A DNA stretch of 64,000 nucleotides. It comes from Winogradskya consettensis. GTDB taxonomy: Bacteria; Actinomycetota; Actinomycetes; Mycobacteriales; Micromonosporaceae. The translations under genes were made by a program, and so were the position numbers. The stretch is from positions 186,001 through 250,000 of the forward strand of contig NZ_BOQP01000004.1 in assembly GCF_018332715.1 (NCBI RefSeq), read 5' to 3'. Positions 1-9,059 of the stretch are shown piece after piece (within the stretch, counting starts at the first letter, position 1; each line of letters begins with the position of its first letter). The notes below the pieces were generated by a model. It did not search any database. It had not been told where the DNA came from and saw only the letters and a list, made by a program, of their open reading frames with translations.

Positions 1-1460
1 AGGAAGCCCACGTACAGCGTCTTCGGTGTGTCCAGGCCGAGCTTGCTCAGGGCGATGGCCGAACCGCCGAAGTGCGCGTGGTCGGTGGCCGGGTTCGGGA
101 CCAGATAGAGCATCCACAGACCCGCGCCCATACCGGCGGCCCAGCCGGCGATGAGCGCACCCCGGTGGAACCAGCGGGTGTAGAGGCCGATGCCGACCGA
201 CGGCAGCGTCTGCAGGATGATGACGCCGCCGATCAGCTGCAGGTCGATGGAGAACTGCGGGTTGATCAGCACCACGAACAGCAGCGCCCCGAACTTCACC
301 AGCAGCGACGTGAGCTTCGAGACCTTCGCCTGCCTGGCCGCGCTCGCGTCGCGGGCGAAGAACTCGACGTAGATGTTGCGGGTGAACAGGTTCGCCGCGG
401 CGATGCTCATGATGGCCGCCGGGACCAGCGCGCCGATGCCGATCGCCGCGAACGCCACCCCCGCGAACCAGGCCGGGAACACCCCGTCGAACAGGGCCGG
501 GACGATGGTGTTGTTGTCCTTGAGGACGGGTGTCGTGTGGGCCGCGATCGCCGCGTAGCCGAGCAGCGCGATGAGACCGAGCACCAGCGAGTACGCCGGG
601 AGCGCCGCCATGTTCCGCTTGATCACGTTGCGGTCCCGGCCGGCCAGGATCCCGGTCGCGGTGTGCGGGTAGAGGAACAACGCCAGCGCCGACCCCAGCG
701 CGAGGGTGATGTAGTTGAGCTGGTTGTTCGCGTTCAGCAGGATCCCGTCGTTCGGCGCCGGCGATGCCTCGAACTTCGCCTGGGCGGCGTCGAAGATGTG
801 CCCCCAGCCGCCGAGCTTGTACGGCAGGTAGATCACCGCGACGATGATGACGAGATAGATGAGCCCGTCCTTCACGAACGCGATCAGCGCCGGCGCCCGC
901 AACCCGCTGGAGTACGTGTACGCCGCGATGATGGCGAACGCGATCATGATCGGCAGGTGCCGGCCGAACCCGGACGCGCCGACCAGGCCCATCGTCTTCA
1001 GCGCGGCCTCGATGCCGACCAACTGCAGCGCGATGTACGGCATGGTCGCGACGATGCCGGTGATGGCCACGAGCAAAGCGAGGGTGGGCGACTTGTAGCG
1101 CGTACGCACGAAGTCAGCCGGTGTCACCAGACCGTGGCGGTACGACACCGACCAGAGCCGCACCAGCGCGAACATCACCAGCGGGTACACGATCACGGTG
1201 TAGGGCACGGCGTAGAAGCCCATCGCACCGGCCGCGAACAGCAACGCCGGCACCGCGACGAACGTGTACGCCGTGTAGATGTCGCCGCCGAGCAGGAACC
1301 ACGTGATCCAGCCCCCGAAGCGACGCCCGCCCAGGCCCCACTCGTCGAGATGGTCCAGCGAACCGGTGCGACGCCACCGGGACGCGAAGAAGCCGAGCGC
1401 GCTGACCCCCAGGAACAGCACCGCGAAGACAATGATCTGGGTCAGGTGGTCACGCCACAT
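1..1460 (-). CDS. mctP: Sodium:solute symporter, MctP-like monocarboxylate permease (3' end off window)
   Basis: A minus-strand frame is open from an ATG at 1460 to the left edge, giving about 486 residues without the C-terminus. The translation is a chain of hydrophobic helices typical of the sodium:solute symporter family, with the signature region RFGGWITWFLLGGD near residue 45 and a glycine/alanine-rich core. It overlaps the upstream DUF3311 gene by 11 bases, and that gene pair is the usual arrangement for MctP-type monocarboxylate (acetate, pyruvate, lactate) symporters. Family and arrangement are well supported. The exact substrate is inferred, since related permeases carry proline, pantothenate or other solutes. 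Confidence 0.85.
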   Translation of the reverse strand, partial: MWRDHLTQIIVFAVLFLGVSALGFFASRWRRTGSLDHLDEWGLGGRRFGGWITWFLLGGDIYTAYTFVAVPALLFAAGAMGFYAVPYTVIVYPLVMFALVRLWSVSYRHGLVTPADFVRTRYKSPTLALLVAITGIVATMPYIALQLVGIEAALKTMGLVGASGFGRHLPIMIAFAIIAAYTYSSGLRAPALIAFVKDGLIYLVIIVAVIYLPYKLGGWGHIFDAAQAKFEASPAPNDGILLNANNQLNYITLALGSALALFLYPHTATGILAGRDRNVIKRNMAALPAYSLVLGLIALLGYAAIAAHTTPVLKDNNTIVPALFDGVFPAWFAGVAFAAIGIGALVPAAIMSIAAANLFTRNIYVEFFARDASAARQAKVSKLTSLLVKFGALLFVVLINPQFSIDLQLIGGVIILQTLPSVGIGLYTRWFHRGALIAGWAAGMGAGLWMLYLVPNPATDHAHFGGSAIALSKLGLDTPKTLYVGF

Positions 1461-1662
1461 CGGACTTCGCCTCCGCCCGCACGGTCAGCTGGTAGACCAC
1501 CGTGGTGACGATCACCACCAGCGCGACGAACGCCAGCTGCAGCCAGTAGAACAGCGGGAAACCGGCCAGCCGGGGCTCATCGGCGTTGAAGAAGAGGGTC
1601 ACCAGCGGTACCACGACGGGAACGACAAGGAGCCAGTTCCAGGCTCTGCGATCTTTTTTCAC
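1450..1662 (-). CDS. DUF3311 small membrane protein, MctP partner
   Basis: This 70-residue protein has two predicted membrane helices (WNWLLVVPVVVPLVTLFF and a second from about residue 38) joined by a short loop with the DEPRLAGFPLFYWLQL segment typical of DUF3311. It ends in a charged tail. Proteins of this family are usually encoded just before an SSS-family monocarboxylate transporter and are thought to be an accessory subunit or stabiliser. Here the stop codon lies inside the start region of the symporter, which implies translational coupling. No biochemical role is firmly established for the family. Confidence 0.85.
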   Translation of the reverse strand: MKKDRRAWNWLLVVPVVVPLVTLFFNADEPRLAGFPLFYWLQLAFVALVVIVTTVVYQLTVRAEAKSDVA

Positions 1663-1777
1663 GCTCGGCAGACGGCTCCCCGGCCGCCGAGTTCAATCGG
1701 AATTCGAGCAGGAGTCGCAGGTAAGAGTCCTTCAACAAGCTGCGGTTACGGTTCCCTCGAATTATGGGGAGGAACTC

Positions 1778-2407
1778 ATGAGCACGCTGACCATCGCCGT
1801 GGTGTCACCGTCCGACGTCACCCGGGCCGGTCTGGCCGCCCTGGCCGCCGGGCTGCCGGATCTCACCGTCGGCCTCGAGCTGTCCTCGATCACCCAGCTG
1901 GCTCCCCCACCGGACGGGCCACCTGTCGCGATCGTGGACATCACCCGGTTACGCGCGGGATCACTCAACGAACGCTACTGGTCGATGCTGCCGGCGGGGA
2001 CGCGTACGGTCCTGGTCTGCCGGCCGGGTGACCCGCCGCCGCTGCCGGACGCGATCCGGGCCGGCGCCCGCGCCCTGATCCTCGCCGACGCCACCGGGCC
2101 GGACCTCCGGCTCGCCGTCGAGGCGGCCGCCCTGGACAGTATCTATGTCAGCCCGGGGCTGGCCGGCGACGTGTTCGGCGGCCCGCCTGCGCACGCGGTG
2201 CGGCTGGCCAACCGCGAGATCGAGACGCTGCGGCTCGTCGCCGACGGGCTCACCAACGCGATGATCAGCGAGCGGCTGGGTGTCACCGAGGCGACCACGG
2301 AGACGTACATCAAACGGGTCCGGTTGAAGCTGAATGCCGCCAACAAGGCCGACCTGACCGCCCGCGCCATCAAGCTGGGCTATCTGTCGCCCTCGGCAGC
2401 GCCGTAA
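1778..2407 (+). CDS. LuxR-family response regulator with atypical receiver domain
   Basis: The ATG at 1778 follows a GGGGAGG ribosome site at 1767-1773 and gives 209 residues. The open frame extends further upstream but lacks a comparable site. The C-terminal 65 residues form a LuxR/NarL helix-turn-helix (LANREIETLRLVADGLTN, then a recognition helix around TTETYIKRVRLKLN). The N-terminal 120 residues resemble a receiver domain. VDI is present where the phosphoacceptor Asp would be, but the following residues are TRLRAGS rather than the usual RMPxxDG, so phosphorylation is doubtful. It stands alone, with no kinase beside it, divergent from the mctP pair. Its target is unknown. Confidence 0.85.
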   Translation: MSTLTIAVVSPSDVTRAGLAALAAGLPDLTVGLELSSITQLAPPPDGPPVAIVDITRLRAGSLNERYWSMLPAGTRTVLVCRPGDPPPLPDAIRAGARALILADATGPDLRLAVEAAALDSIYVSPGLAGDVFGGPPAHAVRLANREIETLRLVADGLTNAMISERLGVTEATTETYIKRVRLKLNAANKADLTARAIKLGYLSPSAAP

Positions 2408-2538
2408 CCGTCCCGGCCGCGGCCGGCGCGACGTTGTGAACAGTCGCTGAATCGCACGCCTCCCGGCGGTCCAGTGGAAAAAAAGAGGGCCTTGGAACGC
2501 TCCTCCGTGGACATTCGCGACGTTTCAAGGAGGAACCC

Positions 2539-2601
2539 ATGAGAACCAGAAAGCGTGTCCCGGCGGTCGTCGCGTTCGACGAGCCGACGGAGCTCTCGTG
2601 A
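2539..2601 (+). CDS. 20-residue leader peptide coupled to the hydrolase gene
   Basis: An AAGGAGG site at 2528-2534 precedes an ATG at 2539 that opens a 20-codon frame, MRTRKRVPAVVAFDEPTELS. It ends in a TGA at 2599-2601, overlapping the GTG start of the hydrolase as GTGA. The ribosome site is the strongest locally and the reading frame fits exactly, so this looks like a translated leader that couples expression of the next gene. The peptide is basic at its N-terminus and shows no motif I recognise. It could instead mark a mis-chosen start, but no in-frame fusion with the hydrolase exists. Confidence 0.5.
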   Translation: MRTRKRVPAVVAFDEPTELS

Positions 2602-3533
2602 CCAGAATCGTCATCAGAGTCCTCGCCGGCGTTCTCGTGCTGATCCTCGGGTCGCTCGCCGCGCTCTACCTGTGGCCGCTGGACTCCGACGACCTGCGTC
2701 CCGCGCCGGTCAAGCTGAGCTACACCGCCGCGACCGCGCTCATCACCGAGCAGGCCGACCAGGAGAAGGCGAACCCGGGCATCCGCCCCGAGTGCCGCTC
2801 CCGGTCGCTGCTGCACGGCGAGGGCACGCAGAAGGCCGTGCTGATGCTGCACGGCTACACCGACTGCCCGGCCCAGTTCGCCGAGCTGGCCGACCTGTAC
2901 TACCAGCAGGGCTACAACGTCTTCGTGCCCCTCGCCCCGCGGCACGGCACGGTCGACCCGCTCGCGCACGCCGAGCTGACGGCCCAGGAACTCGCCAGTT
3001 ACGCCGCGACCTCCATGGACATCACGTCCGCCCTCGGCAGCGACGCCGGGGTGGTCGGGCTCTCCGGCGGCGGCGTCCTGGCCACCTATCTGGCCACCAC
3101 CCGCCCCGAGCAGGTGCGGCACCTGCTGGCGATCTCGCCGTTCTACCGCCCGGCCGCCGGCCAGGCCCCGGCCGCGATCATCAAGCCGTTCACGGTGCTC
3201 TTCGGCTTCCGGCTCGTCCCCGACCACTTCAACAGCAACAACTTCTCGTTCGCCGCCCTGTCGCAGTACCTGCGCCTGGCCGCGATCACCGACACCGGCA
3301 CGAAGCTGCCCAACCTGACGAACGTCGCCGTCGTCACCGCCGAGAACGACACGTTCATCGACCTCGACCGTGCCCGCGAACTACCCGGCGACATCGCCGC
3401 GACCAACGGCCTCACCCTCAGGCACTACGAGATCCCGGCCGCGACGAAGATCGGCCACGACGCCGTCGACCCGGCCGGTCTCGGCGACGAGAAGGCCTTC
3501 CTCTACAGCCATTACCTCGACCTGTACGAATAG
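2598..3533 (+). CDS. Membrane-anchored alpha/beta hydrolase (lipase/esterase-like)
   Basis: The 311-residue product starts with an N-terminal hydrophobic segment (residues 4-25), probably a signal anchor. An alpha/beta-hydrolase fold follows: an oxyanion-type HGYTDCP near residue 86, a nucleophile elbow GLSGGG near residue 155, and a C-terminal KIGHDAV whose His could complete the triad. The elbow is the standard GxSxG. The likely activity is hydrolysis of an ester or lipid at the outer membrane face; the substrate is unknown. Translation starts at a GTG overlapping the stop of the 20-codon leader. The gene converges with the SARP regulator that ends at 3541. Confidence 0.8.
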   Translation: MTRIVIRVLAGVLVLILGSLAALYLWPLDSDDLRPAPVKLSYTAATALITEQADQEKANPGIRPECRSRSLLHGEGTQKAVLMLHGYTDCPAQFAELADLYYQQGYNVFVPLAPRHGTVDPLAHAELTAQELASYAATSMDITSALGSDAGVVGLSGGGVLATYLATTRPEQVRHLLAISPFYRPAAGQAPAAIIKPFTVLFGFRLVPDHFNSNNFSFAALSQYLRLAAITDTGTKLPNLTNVAVVTAENDTFIDLDRARELPGDIAATNGLTLRHYEIPAATKIGHDAVDPAGLGDEKAFLYSHYLDLYE

Positions 3534-3540
3534 GCCTCGC

Positions 3541-5628
3541 TCAGGTGCCCTGGACGCGCAGGATGTGGGCCTCGCCGGCCGGATCACGGTCACGGCGGGC
3601 CGCGTCCAGGGCCCACCCGAGAACGTCGTCGCGTTCCTGGAGCAGGCCGGCGCTCTCCAGGAACGGGTGCAGGCAGAGCGCGAGCTGCCAGGCGGCGATG
3701 CCGTAACCGAGTTCGGCGGCTACGCGTACGGCTTCCGTCAGCTCTGCCCGGCGGGAGCTGAACCAGGCGAAGGGCGCTCCCGGCCGTTCGGGGACGACGC
3801 CGGGCAGCAACGGGGGCGGCGTGAACGGCAGCCGCTCGCGCCCGAGCGCGGACTGCGCGTGGTAGCTGCTGTGCAGGTGGTGCTGCAGCAGCCGGCTGAT
3901 CGCGGCCCGCTTGTCGGCCGGCGTCCCGACGGCGCGGAAGAGCTCCTCGGCGTACGCCCCGGCCAGTGATCCCGTGCTGAACAGGCCCCGCTCGTCCTCG
4001 GTGACCAGGGCCAGGTCCGTCAGCTCGTCCAGCTCGGCCAGCGTACGGCCGGCGGGGCTGCCTGCCAGGCTGGCACACGCCGCGAGCGTGACACCCGGGC
4101 CGGGCACGACCGACAGCAACCGGAACAGCGCCGCCGTGGCGGGGCTGAGCTGACGGTACGCCCAGGAGAGCACGCCGCGCGGATCGCTCAGACCCGGGCC
4201 GCAGTCGAAAGCGCCCAACCGGCGGGTACTGTCGCGCAGCTCGGCGGCGACGACCTGGGGTGTCAGCGCGGGCCGGGCGCTGAACCGGGCGCCCTGGATC
4301 GCCAGCGCCAGCGGTAACCGGCCGCACCAGCCGATGATCTCGTCGAGGGTCTCGCGGTCCGCGGGGCCGCCCGTGGCACGGTTGGCCCGGCGGGTGAGCC
4401 TGCGGTCGAACAGCTCCCGGGCGGCAGCCGCGTCGGGCAGGCCGACCCGCAGCAGGTACGCCCCGTCGAACGCGGCCAGCCCGAGCAGCGGACGACGGCT
4501 CATCACCAGCACCAGGCTCTGCGACGAGTTCGGCAGCAGGGGGCGCACCTGGGCCGAATCGCGGACGTTGTCCAGCATCACCAGGATCCGCCGGCCCGCG
4601 GTCAGGGTGCGGTACAGGCCCATCCGGGCCTCGTACAGCTCCGGGATGGCCGATCGGGTCACGCCGAGGGCGTACAGGAAGCACAACAGGGCATCGGCAG
4701 TGGGCAGCGTGCCGTCCTCACGGTCACCCCGCAGATCCAGGTAGAGCTGCCCGTCGGCGAAGGCACCGGCCACCCGGTGCGCGAAGTGGATGGCGAGGGC
4801 CGTCTTGCCGACACCACCGGTGCCGCTCGCCGCCACCACCAGCGGGCCCGTCCGGCCGGTCTCGCGGATCCCGGCGACCAGGTCGCCGAGGGCCGCCAGT
4901 TCGGCCGTACGCCCGGTGAACAGCGGCAGGTCCGGCGGAAGCTGCGCGGGATGCGCCACGGGCACGTCCCTGGGCACCCCGGCGTCCTGTTCGGTGGCGG
5001 CGAGCACGATCAGCAGGCTCGCGTGGACCGGATCGTGCAGCGGTGCCATTCCCGCCGCGAGACGCAACGGGTTCAGCATCCGGGACGGTTGCCGCCCGCG
5101 CAGGGCGATGTCCGCGGCTGCGACGGTCGCGGCGCAGAACTCGGCGTTGACGGCGGCGAGCACGGCCGCGCCACCGGCGGTCAGGGTCAGGCCCTCCCCC
5201 GCCGGACCGTGACACAGGCGCAGTGCGTCGGCGTACCGGGCGAGCGCGTCCTCGTCCGGCAGGCCCGTAGCCTCCGCCGCGTCCACGAGTTCACGGAACT
5301 CCGCGAGGTCCAGCGTGCCGGCGCCGGGCGCGAAGCAGTAGCCGTTGGAGTGCCGGACGAGGTACGACCCGGCGGATCGCGGTTCCAGGGCGGGTTCGAG
5401 CAGCCGGCGCAGCACACCGACGTACTTGTGGATCACGTTCACCGCGCTGGCGGGCGGTTCCGTGCCCCAGAGGAGCCCGATCAGCTCGGGCATGCTGATC
5501 GGGTGGCCGGCGCGGGCCAGCAGGAGCGCCAGCAGGCAGCGCTGCTGGTGCGGGCCGGTGTCGAGCTCGACACCGTGCAGCCAGACCCGCATCGGGCCCA
5601 TGATCTGCAGACGTAACGCGGCGGGCAT
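3541..5628 (-). CDS. AfsR/SARP-family regulator with NB-ARC ATPase domain
   Basis: The protein has 695 residues. The first 100 form the OmpR-like winged helix of SARP regulators (LIGLLWGTEPPASAVNVIHK region), followed by a bacterial transcriptional activation domain to about residue 235. An NB-ARC NTPase module follows, with Walker A GTGGVGKT near residue 270, Walker B ILVMLDN near 350 and a GLPLALA motif near 450. It stops soon after the winged-helix part of the ATPase, so the long TPR tail of full-size AfsR proteins is missing. It is divergent from the SARP gene at 5730, sharing a 101-base promoter region. Role: DNA-binding transcription activator; target unknown. Confidence 0.88.
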   Translation of the reverse strand: MPAALRLQIMGPMRVWLHGVELDTGPHQQRCLLALLLARAGHPISMPELIGLLWGTEPPASAVNVIHKYVGVLRRLLEPALEPRSAGSYLVRHSNGYCFAPGAGTLDLAEFRELVDAAEATGLPDEDALARYADALRLCHGPAGEGLTLTAGGAAVLAAVNAEFCAATVAAADIALRGRQPSRMLNPLRLAAGMAPLHDPVHASLLIVLAATEQDAGVPRDVPVAHPAQLPPDLPLFTGRTAELAALGDLVAGIRETGRTGPLVVAASGTGGVGKTALAIHFAHRVAGAFADGQLYLDLRGDREDGTLPTADALLCFLYALGVTRSAIPELYEARMGLYRTLTAGRRILVMLDNVRDSAQVRPLLPNSSQSLVLVMSRRPLLGLAAFDGAYLLRVGLPDAAAARELFDRRLTRRANRATGGPADRETLDEIIGWCGRLPLALAIQGARFSARPALTPQVVAAELRDSTRRLGAFDCGPGLSDPRGVLSWAYRQLSPATAALFRLLSVVPGPGVTLAACASLAGSPAGRTLAELDELTDLALVTEDERGLFSTGSLAGAYAEELFRAVGTPADKRAAISRLLQHHLHSSYHAQSALGRERLPFTPPPLLPGVVPERPGAPFAWFSSRRAELTEAVRVAAELGYGIAAWQLALCLHPFLESAGLLQERDDVLGWALDAARRDRDPAGEAHILRVQGT

Positions 5629-5636
5629 GCCGGGGA

Positions 5637-5676
5637 CAGTAACGCCCCGTAGTTGATTATTTCTTCCTTGTTACTG
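5637..5676. promoter_or_regulatory. Inverted repeat between divergent SARP genes
   Basis: CAGTAAC at 5637-5643 and its exact reverse complement GTTACTG at 5670-5676 flank a 26-base AT-rich spacer. The pair sits between two divergent SARP-type regulator starts at 5628 and 5730. An element there could serve both promoters. Which protein binds is not shown; SARPs more often use direct repeats, so another regulator is possible. Confidence 0.4.
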
Positions 5677-5729
5677 CCGTCGCCGGACCGCCTGGTCGCG
5701 GCGACAGCTGATGGACGACACTGAACGTC

Positions 5730-8700
5730 ATGGCGGACAACAGCGGTGCCCTGCGCCTGCGGATCCTCGGCCCGCTCCGGGCCTGGCACGGCGACACCGA
5801 GCTCGACCTCGGCCCCCGCCAGCAGGCATATGTGCTCGCCCTGCTGCTGGTCCACCGGAACCGCCCGGTCGGCACCGCCGAGCTGATCGATCTGATCTGG
5901 GGCCACGACGTGCCCGCGAGCGCTCTCAACGTTCTCCACAAGTACATCGGCTCCCTGCGACGGGTGCTCGAGCCCGGGCTGCCGGCTCGCGCATCGGGCA
6001 GCTGGCTGCACCGCCACGGCGACGGCTATCTGTTCGCCGCCACCTCCGGCATGCTGGACCTCGCGGTCTTCCGCGAGCAGGTCGAGGCGGCCGGGGCAGC
6101 GCGCGGCCACGATCACGACGACACCGCGCTCGGCCACTACGTGCAGGCCCTGGCGCTGTGGCACGGCCGGGCCGGCGCGGGGCTCACACTCACGGCGCGG
6201 GCGATGGCGACCTTCGCGGCGCTGGACGACGAGTTCTACGACGCGTGCATCGCCGCGGCCGAGCTCGCCGTGTCCCTGGGCCGGCCGAAGCAGGTCCTCC
6301 CCGCGCTGCACCTGGCCGCCTCGATGACGCCGTTGCACGAACCCGTCCAGGCGATGCTCATCTCCACATTGGGCGCAGCCGGGAACCAGGCCGAGGCACT
6401 GTCGGTGTTCCAGCAGGTCCGCTCCCGGCTGGACCAGGATCTCGGCGTCCGTCCCGGCCCGGCGCTGCAGGCCGCGCACTGGCGGGTGCTGACCCGCGCC
6501 CCGCAACCTGCCGCCGCGCCCCGCCGGCCCGTCACCGCCTCCGGCAACCCGCCCGCCGCCGGTCCCCGCGCTGTGGAACCCGGCCCTGTGGAACCCGGCC
6601 CTGTCGAGCCCGGCACTGTCGAGCCCGGCGCTGTCGAACCCGGCGCTGTCGAGCCCGGCACTGTCGAACCCGGCGCTGTCGAACCCGGCGCTGTCGAACC
6701 CGGCGCTGTCGAACCCGGCGGCGGATCATCGGGCATCGCGGGCCTGGTCGGGCGGGACGAGGAGCTGGCCGTGCTGCGGCAGACGGTCGTCTCGGCGCTG
6801 GCCGGCCGGACCGCGTTCGGCATCGTGGAGGGCGAGCCCGGCGTGGGCAAGACCAGCATCCTGCGGGAGGCTGCCGCCGAGGCGGAACGCCGGGGCGCCC
6901 TCGTCGTCCGAGGCGCCTGCCTGGACGGCGCCGGAACGCCGTCGATGTGGCCCTGGATCCAGATCATCAACGCCGTCGTCGATCAGCTGCCACCCACCGC
7001 CCGGGAAAAGTGGCTCGCCGGGGAGCTGGGCCGCCTGGCCGAGGGCGGCAGCGACATCCTCGCCACGGCGGTGCTGCCGGACAACGGCACCCAGTTCCGC
7101 CTGTTCGAGCAGGTCGTCGCCGTGCTCGACGACGCCTGCGCGCAGCGGCCCGTCCTGCTGATCATCGACGACCTCCAGTGGGCCGACGCCGGCTCGCTCG
7201 CCCTCCTCGCCCATCTGGCCGCCCGGATGCCCCGCCGCAGCTCGATCCTCGCCGCGCTGCGCGACCGCGCTCCCCTGCCCGGCTCCGAACTGGCCCGCAT
7301 GCTCGCCGCGGCCAGCAGGGTTCCCGGCCACCGCAGGCTCCGGCTCGGCCCGCTCGGACCGGGCGAGGTGGCCGAGCTCGTCCGCCGGGAGACCGGGGCC
7401 GATCCCGATCCGGAGACCGTCCGGGACATCCACACCCGTACGGCCGGCAACCCGTTCTTCGTCCGTGAGTTGTCCCGGCTGCTCACCGACGACACCGTAG
7501 CCCGGAGCCGGGTGCCGTCCACCGTGCGCGACGTCGTCCTCGACCGGATGGCCGGGCTGGACGACACTGCCCGGGACCTGCTGCGCACCGCCGCGTTCAT
7601 CGGACGTGACGTCGAGATCGGCGTGCTCGCGCGGGCCGCGGGCCTCGACGTGGGTGCCTGCCTCGCCCGGCTCGAACCGGTCGAGGCCCTCGGCATGCTC
7701 GAACCCCGGCCGGACGACCCGTTCTCGTTCCGGTTCGCCCACGACGTGGTCCGCGAGGCCCTGTCGGAGTCGACGCCCCCGGGGCACGCCACCCGGCTGC
7801 ACCTGCACGTCGCGGACGCGCTGGAGGCCGCGGACCCGGCCGGTGAGTACGCCGCCGAGCGCCTCGCCCACCACCTGTGGTCCGCCGGGCCCCTCGCCGA
7901 CCCGGCACGGACCGCGGGGGCCCTCACTCGCGCGGGCCGGCGGGCGGCTGGCAAGTCCGCCCTCGAAACCGCCGAGCGGCTGCTGCGGTCGGCCGCCCAG
8001 CTGGCCCGGACGGCGAACCTCCCGGAGCTGGAGCTCGCGGCCCTGTCCCAGCTCACCGCCGTCGTCGGCATGCGGTCGATGTACGGCTTCTCCTCGCCCG
8101 ACCTGCTCGAGCGCGCCGAGCAGCTGTCCCGGGATCTCGGCCGGCACGCCGAGGCCGCGGCGCTGCTCTACTCCCGCTGGGCGGCCCACAACCAGGCCCT
8201 CGAGTACGACCGCAGCGCCCCCCTGGCCCGCCGGCTGCTCGACCAGGGCGAAGCCTCCGGCGACCCGTTCGTCCTCGCCTGTGGCCTGCAGGCGTGGGGC
8301 ATCCACCGCTGGAACCTCGGCGACATCGGCGAGGCCTACCGTTGTCTCAGCCGGTCCCGGCCGACGATCCTCGCCCTCGGCCGCCGCGAGGACGACCCGG
8401 TCCGCCACGATCTGCAGCTGCTCATGACCGGGATGCTCGCCGAGCTGACCGCCATGCACCAGGACGTCGATCAGGCGCGGGCCCTGCTGGACACCCTCGA
8501 GGCCGCGGCCGGCGACGATCCGTACCTCATCACGATCTGGGCGACCTTCGCCGACCGGATCGCCGCCCTCGTCGACGACCCGGCCCGGGCGTTGCGGGCC
8601 GCGGAGCGGGGCCTCGCCGTGGATCCCGGCTTCTCGTTCGTCTTCCTCGGCACCTACCAGCGGCTGGCCCGGTGCTGGGCGCGGGCCACGACCGGCGTCG

Positions 8701-9053
8701 ACCCCGCCGGTGCCGCGGCGGAGGCCGCAGAGATCATCGCCGCGAACCTGCTCGGCCCGGCACGCTCGTGTGTCTCCACGTGGTTCGGCCTGCTCGGCGA
8801 GATGCACCTGGCAGCCGGGGCACTCGACGAGGCGGCCGCGGCGCTCGACCGGGCCGGCGGCTACCTCGACGAATACAGCCAGCGGTACTCCGAGGGCCTG
8901 ATCCTGCTGATCCGGGCCCGGCTGCTGCGGGCCCGTGGCGAGCCCGTCACCGTCGTCCGGGCGGCTGCCGAGCGGGCCCAGCGGCTGTCGAGCGAGCGCG
9001 GCGCGCACCTGTTCGCCCGCCGCACGCAGGCTTTCCTCCGCGAGCTCGGGTGA
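5730..9053 (+). CDS. Large SARP-AAA ATPase transcriptional regulator
   Basis: This 1107-residue protein has an N-terminal SARP winged helix (about 1-100) and BTAD (100-250). A repetitive VEPGx linker at 281-330 follows, then an AAA ATPase of the LAL/MalT-like type with Walker A GEPGVGKTS near 370 and Walker B VLLIIDDLQWAD near 478. A long helical, TPR-like region runs from about 650 to the end. No LuxR helix-turn-helix is present at the C-terminus, so DNA binding must come from the SARP domain. It is a close paralogue of the gene at 11237, including a 109-base stretch of near-identical DNA. It probably acts as an ATP-dependent activator; ligand and regulon are unknown. Confidence 0.88.
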   Translation: MADNSGALRLRILGPLRAWHGDTELDLGPRQQAYVLALLLVHRNRPVGTAELIDLIWGHDVPASALNVLHKYIGSLRRVLEPGLPARASGSWLHRHGDGYLFAATSGMLDLAVFREQVEAAGAARGHDHDDTALGHYVQALALWHGRAGAGLTLTARAMATFAALDDEFYDACIAAAELAVSLGRPKQVLPALHLAASMTPLHEPVQAMLISTLGAAGNQAEALSVFQQVRSRLDQDLGVRPGPALQAAHWRVLTRAPQPAAAPRRPVTASGNPPAAGPRAVEPGPVEPGPVEPGTVEPGAVEPGAVEPGTVEPGAVEPGAVEPGAVEPGGGSSGIAGLVGRDEELAVLRQTVVSALAGRTAFGIVEGEPGVGKTSILREAAAEAERRGALVVRGACLDGAGTPSMWPWIQIINAVVDQLPPTAREKWLAGELGRLAEGGSDILATAVLPDNGTQFRLFEQVVAVLDDACAQRPVLLIIDDLQWADAGSLALLAHLAARMPRRSSILAALRDRAPLPGSELARMLAAASRVPGHRRLRLGPLGPGEVAELVRRETGADPDPETVRDIHTRTAGNPFFVRELSRLLTDDTVARSRVPSTVRDVVLDRMAGLDDTARDLLRTAAFIGRDVEIGVLARAAGLDVGACLARLEPVEALGMLEPRPDDPFSFRFAHDVVREALSESTPPGHATRLHLHVADALEAADPAGEYAAERLAHHLWSAGPLADPARTAGALTRAGRRAAGKSALETAERLLRSAAQLARTANLPELELAALSQLTAVVGMRSMYGFSSPDLLERAEQLSRDLGRHAEAAALLYSRWAAHNQALEYDRSAPLARRLLDQGEASGDPFVLACGLQAWGIHRWNLGDIGEAYRCLSRSRPTILALGRREDDPVRHDLQLLMTGMLAELTAMHQDVDQARALLDTLEAAAGDDPYLITIWATFADRIAALVDDPARALRAAERGLAVDPGFSFVFLGTYQRLARCWARATTGVDPAGAAAEAAEIIAANLLGPARSCVSTWFGLLGEMHLAAGALDEAAAALDRAGGYLDEYSQRYSEGLILLIRARLLRARGEPVTVVRAAAERAQRLSSERGAHLFARRTQAFLRELG
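6570..6719 (+). repeat. Ten tandem 15-bp units encoding (A/P/T)VEPG linker
   Basis: Ten in-frame copies of a 15-base unit resembling gctgtcgaacccggc encode five-residue repeats (A, P or T followed by VEPG). They form a flexible proline/glutamate linker between the BTAD and ATPase domains. The last four units differ at most at one base, so expansion looks recent. The paralogue at 11237 has no such insert, so copy number probably varies between strains. Confidence 0.95.
7389..7497 (+). repeat. 109-bp near-identical block shared with 12620-12728
   Basis: These 109 bases match 12620-12728 with a single difference, whereas flanking parts of the two paralogous genes have drifted clearly. The block encodes the ETGADPDPETVRDIH and AGNPFFVRELSRLL segments of the ATPase module. 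The contrast suggests gene conversion between the two copies rather than simple protein-level conservation. Confidence 0.9.
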
Positions 9054-9059
9054 CGTACC

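Noticed and set aside
6570..6719. Possible CRISPR-like array
   Set aside because: The units are contiguous 15-base in-frame repeats without spacers, so this is a coding minisatellite.
6726..9008. A 760-codon minus-strand frame
   Set aside because: Antisense to the SARP-AAA gene at 5730; its composition is that of a shadow frame and it shows no motif.
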